Shown here: piece by piece, positions 41,616 through 52,667 of the stretch
How positions within the stretch are numbered: position 1 is the stretch's first letter
How the letters are laid out: every line of letters begins with the position of its first letter
DNA from: Corythucha ciliata
Taxonomy: Eukaryota; Arthropoda; Insecta; Hemiptera; Tingidae
Assembly (NCBI GenBank): GCA_038030265.1
Contig: CM075943.1
Location: 45,136,001 to 45,200,000 of the forward strand
DNA: 64,000 bases
Direction: 5' to 3'
Position numbers and translations under genes: made by a program
Notes under the pieces: generated by a model
The model's input: the letters and a program-made list of their open reading frames with translations, nothing else
Databases searched by the model: none
Told to the model about the DNA's origin: nothing

Positions 41616-42309
41616 TTAGATGGGGTCGCTACTTTTCCCCCGGTAAGTTTTTTTTGTAGGTCCTCTCTCACCTGTGGGTTTTGGTACAGGATTGGGGTAA
41701 AGAAAATTGAAACATTGCGGGGTGAAGTTGTCTTTATTTACCAGATTGAACGAAAGAGTTAAATAGAACTGTACAATATTTACAAGTGGGGAACCCCTTC
41801 TCCCCGATGAACCCCGCGGCAACACGCCCGCATGAGAGTGGAACAACGTAAAGTAGCAAGTTCGCAGTATTTGAAAGTCCACGTCATTTTTCAGCTTTCT
41901 TAGCACATAAAGCACTTGAAGGAGTTTCATCTTTGTCTTCCCAACGTGAGCTGTCCAGGTAAATACCCAGGTACTTCGCCGAAAAACCAGGATTTTCTTC
42001 CTCAAAAAAAGATATCTTAGCTTCTTTCGTTGGGTTAGACACTAATTTATTATCTTCAAACCAGGAATCCAGCCCTGATGAGATCTCTTTAGCACAGGTG
42101 TCCGCCTCAACTATAGTACTTTAGCTAACCACAAACGCTGTGTCATCCGCGTATTGCAGAATTTCGATGCCCGCAAGCATTGGTAGATCGTTAACAAATA
42201 TGACGAAAAGAATAGGCCCCAAAATAGATACTTGCGGGACACCCACACCATAGTCCAGACGATCCCAAGTCACCCGCCCAACCTGTGATCGACACCTGAT
42301 CTACCACGC
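41616..42309 (-). pseudogene. Jockey-type LINE ORF2, RT C-terminal fragment
   Basis: On the minus strand the words [20 protein letters not shown] and [11 protein letters not shown] can be read near 42050-42250, the RT palm with its Asp pair. EISSGLDSWFEDNKLVSNPT and KYLGIYLDSS follow at about 41940-42110. Stops and frameshifts are frequent. The endonuclease and the N-terminal half of RT are absent. It belongs with the ORF1 remnant to its right, separated by a foreign piece. Confidence 0.7.
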
Positions 42310-42355
42310 AACTAGCTTCCTAACAACTCAAGAGACACGCCCCTTACTATTAACG

Positions 42356-42480
42356 TCCATGTTTTCCGTTCGGCCGGAGGCCCTAATTTTCCTCTGGGAA
42401 CATTTCTAGAATTCAGCAGCGCGAGATATATTTCACTGCCATCCGCTTTGCATTTAGCAAGAACATTTTTAGCCTCAGTA
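42356..42480 (-). pseudogene. Short Gypsy integrase fragment
   Basis: The minus strand reads YLALLNSRNVPRGKLGPPAE and then RKTWTL. This is the integrase C-terminal block of Gypsy elements (ALLNYRNTP and SPAQ in relatives). It sits between the Jockey ORF1 and RT fragments, where it does not belong. Confidence 0.5.
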
Positions 42481-43711
42481 GCAAACGCTCAGACGCCTCA
42501 GTAGCATGATCTTTGCTGCTTGCCTTTTCCCAGCCCCTCCGGTCTTGGAGTTATTGGCTTTTTCTTTCATACGCTGCAACTCTTTGGCTACCTCACATCC
42601 ACGATAGCTCGCTGGGTGGGCGTCTCCGCAGTTGACGCATTTTGCTGGGCCCTTCGTGAGGGGGCATTTTTGGGCGTCATGCTTCCCAGCACACTTAACA
42701 CACCTCGCTTCTCGCTGGCAGTAGGTTCGTGTTTGGTTGAACCCCTGGCAGTTCTTACACTGCGGAATGAGATTAGTAGTTCTTCTCAAAGGTTCGATCT
42801 TAACTTTTATATTAAGAATCGACTGGATCGAGTATATCTTTTCAGTCTCTTCCATGTTATCGAAGCTAAGTACGAAAAGAGGAAGATTCTTCTTGATGAC
42901 GATTGGGTTGCCCTCGTCGTCATTTTCCCTGTTTTTTTTAATTAGGTTAACAGCCTCTGTAATTTTATACCCCTTTTCCTTAAGGTCGTTCACTATATCC
43001 TCCGGTAAGCAGGAGTGGTGAAGCCCTCTTGCGACTACTCTGAAGGGGCGCTCATTTTTATTCTCATACGTGTGCCACTCGATTTTTTTTTTGTCTTAAG
43101 CCATTAGTAAGAGCACGATACGAGTCGCTATCTTGGGCGAAAATTTTCCAAACATTGTTGGATAACGCTTTGATGGAACACTCTTTTGTGGTTTCCACAC
43201 TTTTTATGAAATTATGTATCGTACTGTACTCAGTAACACCAATAACCGTTACTGGGGGTGGCGGTGCCTCTTTTTTACATTTTTCTAGCTGAACATGTGA
43301 AGCAGGTCCAGTATCATTACTTTTATTCTTTCTGGGCTCATCGGATATGTCCGGTGAGGAAGATGCTTTCCGTTTCTTTTTATTCCTTTTGAGGATCCAG
43401 TTCGTCTCTCTTTCAAGCTGCTCCTCGTCCGTAGCGTACTCAACGCGTTCATTATTGAGGGGGTTAACGTCCAAACGTTCATTTGCTTCGATAATCTGAG
43501 ATTTGATTTTAAGTTCTGCTTGCCTCAAATGGTCGCATAGACTTAGAATTATATTATACAACTCACTGAATGCAGCGTTGATGTTTTCGTCCTGGATGCG
43601 AAACGCCGCGGTTGAAGTTCGGTGTTTCACAACCGCGAGTTTAGTTTTCTGCACAATTTCCTCGAGCGTTTCCGCGGGGGAACGACCGGTGTCCCTTTCC
43701 TCATCCATCAC
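42475..43711 (-). pseudogene. Jockey-type LINE ORF1, frameshifted
   Basis: The ATG at 43711 (MMDEERDTGRS) opens a 215-codon frame with a basic stretch KRNKKKRKASSSPDI, ending at 43064 after GLRQKKNRVAHV. The next frame (from about 43085, ORF 42993-42475) continues with EWHTYENKNERPFRVVARGL, the PRE_C2HC block, then CKNCQGFNQTRTYC, CVKCAGKHDAQKC and CVNCGDAHPASYRGC, three knuckles of Jockey ORF1. The break coincides with a homopolymer (T-run near 43083 on the plus strand), so a slippage indel is likely. It is otherwise well preserved. Confidence 0.8.
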
Positions 43712-43929
43712 CGCATAAGGTCATCACACCATAATGAAACCGTTCTGGGATGCAATCACTGTTATTGTTCCTTTGTTTTACTTTTGTTTTGAGAGCTCCG
43801 AACGATGTTGACTGTTCGAACGTTCACGACAAACTGCTATAAAATTGAGAAAGATCACAAATTCACGTCTCAATTTGAGAAACACATTCAGGATTTTCTC
43901 GAATGAGGGGTTTGAGAAATTGTGTGCTT

Positions 43930-44180
43930 CACGACTCTACTATAAATGACTTGACAGCCGTTAATCGCTGCCTAAAAACGGCTGAACCGGCTATAATCGT
44001 GCCCCAAAATGACAAAACTGTCGATTCGCGCCCCAAAAATGGCTAAGCTGACGATACGTGCGCGCCCTGAAAATGCCTGACAAATATAATGATTCCCGCC
44101 CCGCCCTCAAAAGGGCTAAATTGACCATTCCCGTACCAAAAATCGCCAAACTGACCATTCGCGCCTTTCAGATTGACGGA
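43930..44180 (+). repeat. Degenerate tandem array, motif B, forward
   Basis: About seven units with AAAATGGCTAAGCTGACGAT and TTCGCGCC. A few more units of the same motif occur at 46200-46330. The stretch 43740-43930 holds nothing recognisable. Confidence 0.65.
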
Positions 44181-44205
44181 CTTTGCATCATGGGCGTATG
44201 ATCAG

Positions 44206-44284
44206 AGCGGGGCAGGGGTGGGCAGTTGCCCTCCCCTAGACTCGAAATCGAAGACTTAAGTGGGACAGCTGCCCACCCCTATAC
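44206..44284. repeat. Small foldback remnant
   Basis: GGGGTGGGCAGTTGCCC and GGGACAGCTGCCCACCCC face each other within 79 bases. It is probably the ends of a hAT-type MITE (CAGGGGTGGGC start). No clear target duplication. Confidence 0.4.
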
Positions 44285-44339
44285 ATACAGACACCATCGG
44301 AATGTACAAATCCTTCTTAGCCACCACATTTGACGGTCA

Positions 44340-46140
44340 CTAAAAAAATAAGATAATTTTTCGACTTTCACTCGCCAACAAAAACCAACTTCGAGGATTT
44401 TTGAGCCCTAAAAATACATTTTCGCACATCTGACTCAACCAAACGGCAAATCGCTCATATTTAGCTTTGAACACCCAATTTTGCAAATTTTAAAACCGAT
44501 TTCGCGCATTTGCCCTCAAAAAACATGTTTGCGCGTTCGGCTCACGAAAAAACAGCTGCTGACATTTCGCGAATTTTTTCGGTGGAAGACGTGCGAGTTT
44601 CCGTAGCTGGAAAATTTTGTGCAGGTTTTACCAAATTCAAAACAATACTAATTTTTCGGATTTTTCATACCGAATAGACCACTTACACTGCCGTGGGTCT
44701 ATAACTCACTGAAAATCCAATGTCTCGGATTACGCGCTTCTCCGAAATCTAAAATCGCCAGCTTGGTGATGAAATAAGCAGTTTTATGCAAAAATCCCAA
44801 TATCAGAACCTACTAGAATCGCAATTTTTGTGCTAAAACCCGCTATTTTTGTGCTGAAATCGCCTGTTTTGATGTAAAATTTGTAGTTTCGAGGTGAAAC
44901 CACTTTAACATATATTTTTATGGTCAATTCGCCAGTTTGAAGTGAAAAAATTAGTTTTCTGGTAGCAGTTTTTACAATTTTGGGTTAAAAACGTCGGTCT
45001 TGAGTAAAAGTTGCCGGTTTTGTGATAAAGCCCCCAGCACCAGTTTGGGGGTAAACGTTTCATTTTGAGGGAAATTCGTCAAATTTAGTTCAAGGGTAAA
45101 ACCACTAGTAATGTCTTGGAATCTTCAGCTTTGATAAAAACATAATAAACACCCCGGCTTTGGCGTGAAATCTTTAATTTTGGAGGATTTCAAACCCAAA
45201 AAAGTGACGGTTTCTGTCCAATACTGACCAGTCCATACCACATCTGATACGTATTGTATTAAAACTGAAGATTTTACTATAATAATGGCGGGTTTGCCCG
45301 TAAACGTTTGTAATTTTTTTCTTCTAAAAATGCAAATTTTGCCCCCAAACTGTTCGTTTTACCCCAAAACAGAAGTTTTTAAACCCAAAATCCAAGTTTC
45401 TACCTCGTAAAAATTACCAGAAAACTGAACTTTTCACTAAGAAACTGCCGATTTCACCATAAAAAAAGAAAAAAGTGGTTTTACCTTAAAACTGAAAATT
45501 TCATCAGAGTTTTCAGGACAGAGTCGTCAGTTTTCGGGTAAAATACTATTTTTGGAGAAAACGTCAGGAGTTTTGGTATAAAATATCCGTTTTTGGGGTA
45601 AAATAATCACTTTTGGGATGGAATAACCACCTGTTTTGAGGTAAAATTGTCAGTTTAAGTACGTAAGAAAGTTTAAACCGTCATTTTTCGGATGACATTG
45701 TCAGTTTTTGCAGTGAAATTTTCCTTTTGCAGTTGAAACAAAGTTCTTCTCATGGTAAAAACTGGAGGGCAAATCGCCAGTTTTGTACTGATATCTTTTG
45801 TGGTAACACGTTGAGCGTTTGCCCGAAATCGTCTGATCTGGTAATATCGGCTGGCGTAAATCTCCAGTATTTTGGTGAAATCAGCCGGTATTGTGGTGAA
45901 ATTGTCAGTTTTGTGTTAAAATCGTCAGAGTTTATAAAGTCAAAGTCGATTTTGATCTTTTTTGAGTGAAATATCAAGTTTTAGGGTAAAATCGTCAGTT
46001 TCAGTGTGTTGTGAAAACTTCGTTTTAAGGTAATACTTCGGCTTTTGCGTGAAATTGTCTGTTTCAGAATAGAATATTCAGTTTCAGAGTAAAATCTTCA
46101 GTTTTGAGTTGAAAAATGTCAGTTTTTAACGTTTTTTATC
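44340..46140 (+). repeat. Degenerate tandem array, motif C
   Basis: From about 44740, units of 20-30 bases share GGTAAAATCGTCAGTTTTG, with both GTAAAAT and its complement-like forms (about 45280-45500 reads partly reversed: ACCCCAAAACTGAAAATTT). 44340-44690 has a looser relative around TTTCGCGCATTTG. There are about 60 units. No coding frame. Confidence 0.6.
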
Positions 46141-46330
46141 TTGTATTTGAGGGCTAAGCGCTTCCTACAACGATAGTTTCCACAGGAAATGTTAGTTTTG
46201 GACGGATTCTCAAAAATGGCTAAATACTGCGGCTATTCACGCCCCAGACTAAGCTGTGCGCGCTTAACAATTGTATAACCAAAGATTCCTCCTCTAAATA
46301 TGGTCAGACTGACTGTACGCGCCCAGCCTT

Positions 46331-47414
46331 TTCCGCGGCTTTTCCTTTGGGCGATTGCTGACAAATGCAATGCAACACCTTCTGAAGGTGGCAAAGTGAT
46401 GAGCGTTTCGCGATATCAAAACAAATCATATTCAAATGAAACGGACCAACTGATGCGAGACCAACTCCCTAGAATTGCACATGAATGTCATTAAAGATAA
46501 ATAACGAGAAGCTTCTTCTCAAAACAATCAAAAACATGTTTCAGAAGTGAGTAGGATATTTACATAGTTGCTAACTCACAAAGAGGACCAAAGTTTCTAA
46601 GTCAAACAATGTCTCATTCCCCTGTTTAGGGTTTCCTCTGAAAATTAATGCCCTTTAAAGCGAAAAGTCTATATTTCGTTGCAAAAAGACAGCCCTGCGA
46701 GTGACTATTTAAATTACCGAGCTTTTTATCATCAAAAGAAATTCGTGGGTGTTGGAAGATGATATACCTCCGCTGGTACTCATATATTTGTGACAGTCTC
46801 AAAGCGGGTCTGTGAAGAGCCTGTTTTTTTTCGCGAAGATAGAACATTTTCTCAGGCAGAGGAAGCTTGAGAAACATAGCTGCGTGATCGCCCACCCTTT
46901 GCAATTTTTAGTTTACTGACGAGGGGGCGGTTTTTTTTTTTGTCATAAACCAGTTTAGCACAATTTTCTACAACACTACAAATCTAAAAAAGTTCCGTTT
47001 TTTTTTTATCTCTCTCTCTCTCGACATTTTATTGTTCCAAGAACGTCAAAAACACACGCGACGGTTATTTCGAAATTTCAATGTATATCCCTTTCTGTCC
47101 ATCACAACGGCATTTGCTTGGCTCTGAGCACCCCCTCCTCTTCGCCACCAACTCAAAAATAAAAGCTCTCAAAGTTGAGAGGAATGATATAAAACATGGT
47201 TTAACTCCCGGTAAAGGGAACGATCAACCCTTTCCTCTTTCTGTGTGTTTTCTATCAAACTTTGTTTCCTTTCTCAGACATCGTTCTTCTAAAAACTTTT
47301 TAGGCAAAAGTTTGCTTTTATTATTATTATTTTGTTTCGTTTTTTTTGGGGATTAACTTGTTTAACAAAATTGAGGCTTAACTGAACCAGAAAAAAAGAA
47401 AAGGGTCATTTTTT
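46331..47414. other. Intron; no gene seen
   Basis: A few simple repeats (CT-rich near 47010-47022, ATT near 47325-47335) and T-runs. No coding similarity was recognised. Confidence 0.45.
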
Positions 47415-48495
47415 AACTTTTTTTTATTTTATAAAACGAGGAGGAAAGCCCAGAAGAAACCATCTCTTACCAACTCGACCTATAAAATCTATTGTGGTGT
47501 CCCCTCAGGTTGCCCTGCCAAAGGAAAACGTTATTTTCCAAGCGTCCTCCACCAGTGCGTCACTTCCCAGATGGTAAAAGCGTAACCATCCCGGATCCTC
47601 GCCACTCACACATAGTACGTGCTCTGCTGTTTCTGCGGCCAAGTTGCAGAATCTAAAGTCCGTTTCAGACTTCTCCATTAGTCTTAGTGTATATCGAAGG
47701 GCACAATGTTCCGATACGTAGCAGTTCCAGCAAGATCCTAAGGTCTCCTCGACTCAGAGAGATCAGGCCCTTCTCCGATCGTCCAGTTGTAGGGACAAAG
47801 AGCTTGGCCTGCTTTTGAGACCTGGTTGTCTAACCCAGTGTTCACGACACCTGCACCTGCCTCTAAGTGACCCCCGAGACATGGCTCCGGGCCCATGTAA
47901 GGCATCTCTGATCCTCTCTTCGCGAGTTGATCAGCAAATTCATTCCCCTCAAACCCCTTTTATGACCTGGCATCCTCATCAAAGTAAGGCTGTTTACCGT
48001 TACCACAGGCCTGAGGGTTTCAAGACAGCCCCAAACTAGTTTCGAATTCACGACACTTGAGCCTGGGGCTTTAAGAGCAGCCTGGCTGTCGAACAGGATG
48101 AAGATCTTCACTTTCCGAAGACCCCTCTCACTAATCCTCCGTGTACAGGCTTCTATAGCATAGATCTCCACCTGAAAGATGGTGGCGGTCGTCCCAAGGG
48201 ACTCCCAATGCTGAAGCCTGGGGCCAAAGACTCCAATGCCAGCACCCCGAACATTCACAGATCCATTAGTATACCATAATTGCGTGCCGGCCTTAAACCT
48301 CGACAATCCCTTATCCCAAAGGTCGCGGTTACCTATATCGACCTTAAAGAGTTTTTCAAAATTCATCCTCACTCGCATGAGATCCGTAACGATTTCAGCC
48401 GCCTCACTGCATGCAACTTCCTCCAGAACACGCAAATGCCCAACCTGGACACCCCGCTTCACGTGCTCCGCCCGCAGCAGTCTCACCGCGCAAAC
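47415..48495 (-). pseudogene. LINE RNase H and C-terminal fragment with poly-A end
   Basis: The minus strand reads LWYTNGSVNVRGAGIGVFGP, VEIYAIEACTRRI, ILFDSQAALKA and LMRMPGHKRGLRG, four RNase H blocks, with the catalytic first Asp changed (TNGS for TDGS). A cysteine-containing C-terminal region follows towards 47500. The left end shows the reverse complement of AATAAAAAAAAG near 47420-47435, a likely 3' tail. It meets the plus-strand Jockey fragment head to head at about 48497. Confidence 0.65.
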
Positions 48496-48497
48496 GT

Positions 48498-49445
48498 CAA
48501 AATACTGTGACAATAGCAGCATGGAACGCAAATGGATTGGGGCAACATGCTTCAGAACTTGAGTTATTTCTCCATCAAGAAAAAGTTGATATCTGTTTGA
48601 TCTCGGAAACTCATTTCACGAGGTCATCTCACATGAAAATCAAAGGCTACTCGTGCTATCGTGCGGACCACCCAACAGGTAGACCACGAGGAGGAGCAGC
48701 CATCTTCATTAAGAGCACCGTTCAACACTACGTGGAATCCAGTATCCAGGAAGAGTTCATGCAAGTAGTAACAGTTAAAGCATCCGTAAATAGCAAAAGC
48801 TGTAGCATTTCTGCCATATACTGCCCTCCCAGATACGCACTGAAAGAAGAGGACTACTTATCGTTAATGGATAGTCTGGGTGCTAATTTCGTCATCGGGA
48901 TTTCAATGCAAAGAACACATATTGGGGCTCGAGGCTAACAACCACAAAAGGACGAGAGTTGTTCTCCGCTGGGAGAAGAAAAAATTGCAGTTTCTATTCA
49001 TCAGGAAAGCCTACGTATTGGCCCAAGGACCCATTAAAGACTCCAGATCTCATTGATTTTTTTGTGGTCAAGGGAGTATCGGACAACTTCATTCACGTAG
49101 AAGACTGTGGCAGTCTAATGTCAGATCATTCTGCTATCGTTCTTACGATTAGCGGCTCAATCATTTTGAAGGAAGACCGGCCAAGGCTAGTCACTCAACG
49201 CACTAGTTGGGATGTTTTCAGGGAAAAAAGTCGCCTCTAATATTAACCTTTCAGTCCCTCTAAAATCACCGGAACAATTAGAAGAGGAAGCTGGGAACTT
49301 CGTCAAATGCATTCAGCGAGCTGCTTGGTCTGCCACGCCTACAGAAAACATTGCAAGAATCAGCCACACCACATATCCCCGTGAGGTTAGAGAGCTGGTT
49401 AGGGAAAAAAGAAAGGCGAGGAAACTCTGGCAAAACAGTTGTTAC
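48498..49445 (+). pseudogene. Jockey-type LINE ORF2, endonuclease part
   Basis: The plus-strand frame reads TIAAWNANGLGQHASELEL, CLISETHF, RPRGGAAIFIKS and CSISAIYCPPRY, then after a deletion and frameshift near 48900-48960 RKNCSFYSSGKPTYWPKD and MSDHSAIVL, the AP-endonuclease series. The GDFN block is lost. A third frame (49212-49445) carries the linker to RT and stops where a large insertion begins, after KARKLWQNS. The rest of the same ORF resumes at 60628. Confidence 0.8.
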
Positions 49446-50029
49446 GGGGGTGGAAAAATTGGTCCGAGCCCCGATCCCTCGAGGGGAAAAATAAAAACTT
49501 TCGCCAGCCATTTTTTTTTTTTTTTTTTTGTACTTTAGTTTTTGGGGGGGGGTGTGATTTTGGCTGTGCCAATAATCACGGAAGGAGAAAGAAGGAAGGG
49601 TGTGTGGTTTTGGCTGAGCCAATAATCACAGAAGGAAGACGCTCGAGGAAGAGCGCTTGGAACGTACAAGCCGAAGAAGCGCCATAGCGCTTAGACTTGC
49701 GTGGTCGATCTGTGGTGAAAAAAAAGAATTAACCAGAAGAGTTTGGCTGAGCTAAAATACTCAACGGGAAAAGGTGGTAGAAAAGAAAGAAAGATAAAGC
49801 AGTCGACTCCCGGAGAAGGAGTGTGAAGAGTACGACGCTTTGGGGAAGGAAAACGTACGAGCCAAGGCGGACTGTCTTGGGTCGTGAAACAAACGTTCTT
49901 CCGGAGGCTGACTTGTCCAGTACCCCTTATCGAGACTTTGACAGGAAGGGAACCTGAACGCTGGGCGGAACAGGTTCAAAGGAAGTTGAGGCCTTGTTGG
50001 CTGAGCCAATCGAAGGGTCCAGTCAGCAA

Positions 50030-50650
50030 GCAAACGTTTTTTTAATGTTTGTTCAAAACGCTTTTAAAACCTAATTCAAATCATTTAAAAAAAGTTTTTT
50101 TAAATGTTTTAATGGCCGCTTTCGCCCGGAAAAAAACCTAATTTCAAGGTTTGAATAACGTTTAAAAAACGTTAACAAATATTTTGACACAAAATGTTTG
50201 AAACACGTTTTGTTGATATCTCGCATTAACATTTTTAAAATATAATAAAAAAGTGAAAAAAGTGGTAAAACTTTTTCGAGCCATATGCCTCAGAACGTAT
50301 AAGAAACGTTTTACTAATGACTCAAATTTGTATTTTTCAAATGTTTAAAAAACGCGGTAAATCTGTTTTAAACGTTTTTTACCAAAACGTTTGAAAGACG
50401 TTATTATTATAACTCAGACTACTATTTTTTAAACGTCTAAAAAACGTGGTAAAACTTTCAAATATTTTGTTTGAGTTTTAATAATAACTCGGAATTATAT
50501 TTTTAAAATATTGATGAAATGTGATAAAACGTAATTAAGTGGGTTTTCTCTGAATGTATAAAAAACGTTTTATTGACATCTTGTATTAATATTTTTCAGA
50601 AGCTCAAAAACTTACTTACTAAAACATTTTAAAAACTCATAGTTGTGCTT
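50030..50650 (+). repeat. Motif E subterminal repeats, left
   Basis: Irregular repeats around AAACGTTTTTTA, AATGTTTAAAAAACG and AACTTTT, period 50-70. The related block is at 59340-59838. Confidence 0.55.
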
Positions 50651-50694
50651 AATTTGCGCTTTGCAGGTAAAGAATTGTGATAGGATTCGATGCA

Positions 50695-50900
50695 CCTTGT
50701 GGATGAATGAATTGTCTACTCACGTATTTAACCTTTTTAATTTTTAGACGTGGATGTCAAGGACTCCATAAAATGACTAAATATTAATTGATTTTATCTA
50801 GGTCTGAAGATGATGTGTATATAAAAACATCGAAAACCGGTTAACCTAAAAAATTAAAAAGGTTAAATACGTGAGTAGACAATTCATTCATCCACAAGGT
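50695..50900. mobile_element. Foldback MITE, 206 bp
   Basis: Arms of about 54 bases begin ACCTTGTGGATGAATGAATT and end in the exact reverse complement. The loop contains GGTCTGAAGATGATG and ACATCGAAAACCGG. No certain target duplication (GC before, AC after). Confidence 0.75.
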
Positions 50901-51243
50901 ACATTTTACAAACTTTAAATATATTTTTACAAAGCCATGAAAAGCTTACTGGTGGGGTAAAAAACGTTATGGCCCGTTGTCTGATTTCCTTTGAGAGCTA
51001 GAACAAACATTAAACGTGACACATGAAAACGACGACATATAAAGCAGAAAACTAGTAATACAATTATTTTGTAAAATTACATCAGTATACGTTGTGAAGA
51101 TTGCGCGAGCCAATTCATTGCCGCTTGTTTGAGTTCGCCGGTGTTTGAATTCGGCGATTTTTCCGCGATTATGTCTGAAAAATGCGGAATTCATATTATA
51201 ACACTCAAAACAAGAATGTCAAGTTACATGAATTAGGCCTATA
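50901..51243. other. Unassigned sequence inside the 9.8-kb element
   Basis: No coding similarity or clear repeat recognised. Confidence 0.4.
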
Positions 51244-52665
51244 CAGGGTGTTTCAGGACGAATGCAGCATATTTTAATATGTTGTAGTACTATAAGTAAA
51301 TGCGACCAAAATCACCCTCGCAAGGTCGCCAATGATTTCCCTTGAAGTTATATACTGGCCCCCTATGCATTTTTCGTCATTCGCTGTGTTTTCCCCAAAA
51401 AGTCCTAGCAACGACTTAACGACTTGATTAATTAAAGTGTTATTTAAAAAATCACACAATTTTACTTCATAAAATGTCAATCAACACCACTTTAGTTGCC
51501 TTCAAGAATTTCAGTACTTCGTTAAAAATGAGGTAAGAGGCGTTTTCGAAATTGTCTGAGTACTTCAGCGCCAGTTTCTGAGTAAGTCATCTAAGTGAAA
51601 TTTCATTTTTCATGAGTTCATGAGGTTCATTTTTCAATGAGATGTTGCACCTTACGTGTGAAAAAACATGGAGTAAGTGGTCAATTAGGGCATAGGTGAA
51701 CCTTCCACAAACGCGTTAACCTTCCATAAAGTCAATTTGTTGACTTTTCCCACAGAATGATAACTTTCACTAACTAATTTGTTTAATAACCAGTCTTAAA
51801 TATTGTAAAAGGGCAAACTTCGCAAAATGTATCCTGAAAATTCTCTCGCTCCCAATCATCCCATGTGAGAACGGCACGGATGGCACGAAGACGTCTTGAT
51901 AAAGATAACGACTAAATTCATATTTTTAACGAAATCTCGACGGAAACACCTACATAATTCTGTCCGAAAATGTCCTTCCTGTTTTGTTGAAAGACATCCC
52001 TCTCCATACGAGACCTAAAACTTCAACACGACTTCGAGTGTGGGAACCACACTGATTTAATGGGATTGTCCACCAACTTGTATAAACTTTTCGAATTCGT
52101 CGTTAAATTTATTAATTTTACTTTATAAAGACGTCTTGGTGCTGCTAGGTTATTAAACAGATTAATTAGTAAAAGTTATTATTCTTTGGTAAAAGTCAAG
52201 AAAATGACTTTTTAATATCTCATAGAAAAATGAACCGATTTAATTTCTTATAAAACCATTTGAAAGCTCCCAACAGGGACGTGTTTTAGTGAAACTGGCG
52301 AAAATTTTTCACTAGTATATGACTTGGTCAGAAACTGGCGCTGAAGTACACTGAAAATTTCGAAAACGCCTCTTTCTTCATTTTTGACGAATTACTGAAA
52401 TTCTTGGATGCAACTAAAATGGTGTTGATTGACAATTTCAGAAGTTAAATTGTGTGATCTTTTCAATAACGCCAAACGTTTTGGGGTAACCAAGTGGTTT
52501 GGTCGATGCAAGAACTTTTTGGGGAAAATACAGCGAAAATACATAAATGGGCCTGTAACTTGAAGGAAAATCATTTGCGACCCTATGTCAATAGGGCGAT
52601 TTTGGTCGCATTTACTTAGTACTACAGCATATTACAATATGCTGTATTCGTACTGAAACACCCTG
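51244..52665. mobile_element. Long-arm foldback element, Tc1/mariner-like ends
   Basis: It begins CAGGGTGTTTCAGGACGAAT and ends in the matching inverted sequence, with TA on each side (51242-51243 and 52666-52667). The arms run for about 350 bases (left to about 51598, right from about 52310) with scattered mismatches, around a 700-base loop. The open frames in the arms lack any recognisable transposase. CAGGGTG ends with a TA target fit Tc1/mariner-type MITEs. Confidence 0.75.
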
Positions 52666-52667
52666 TA

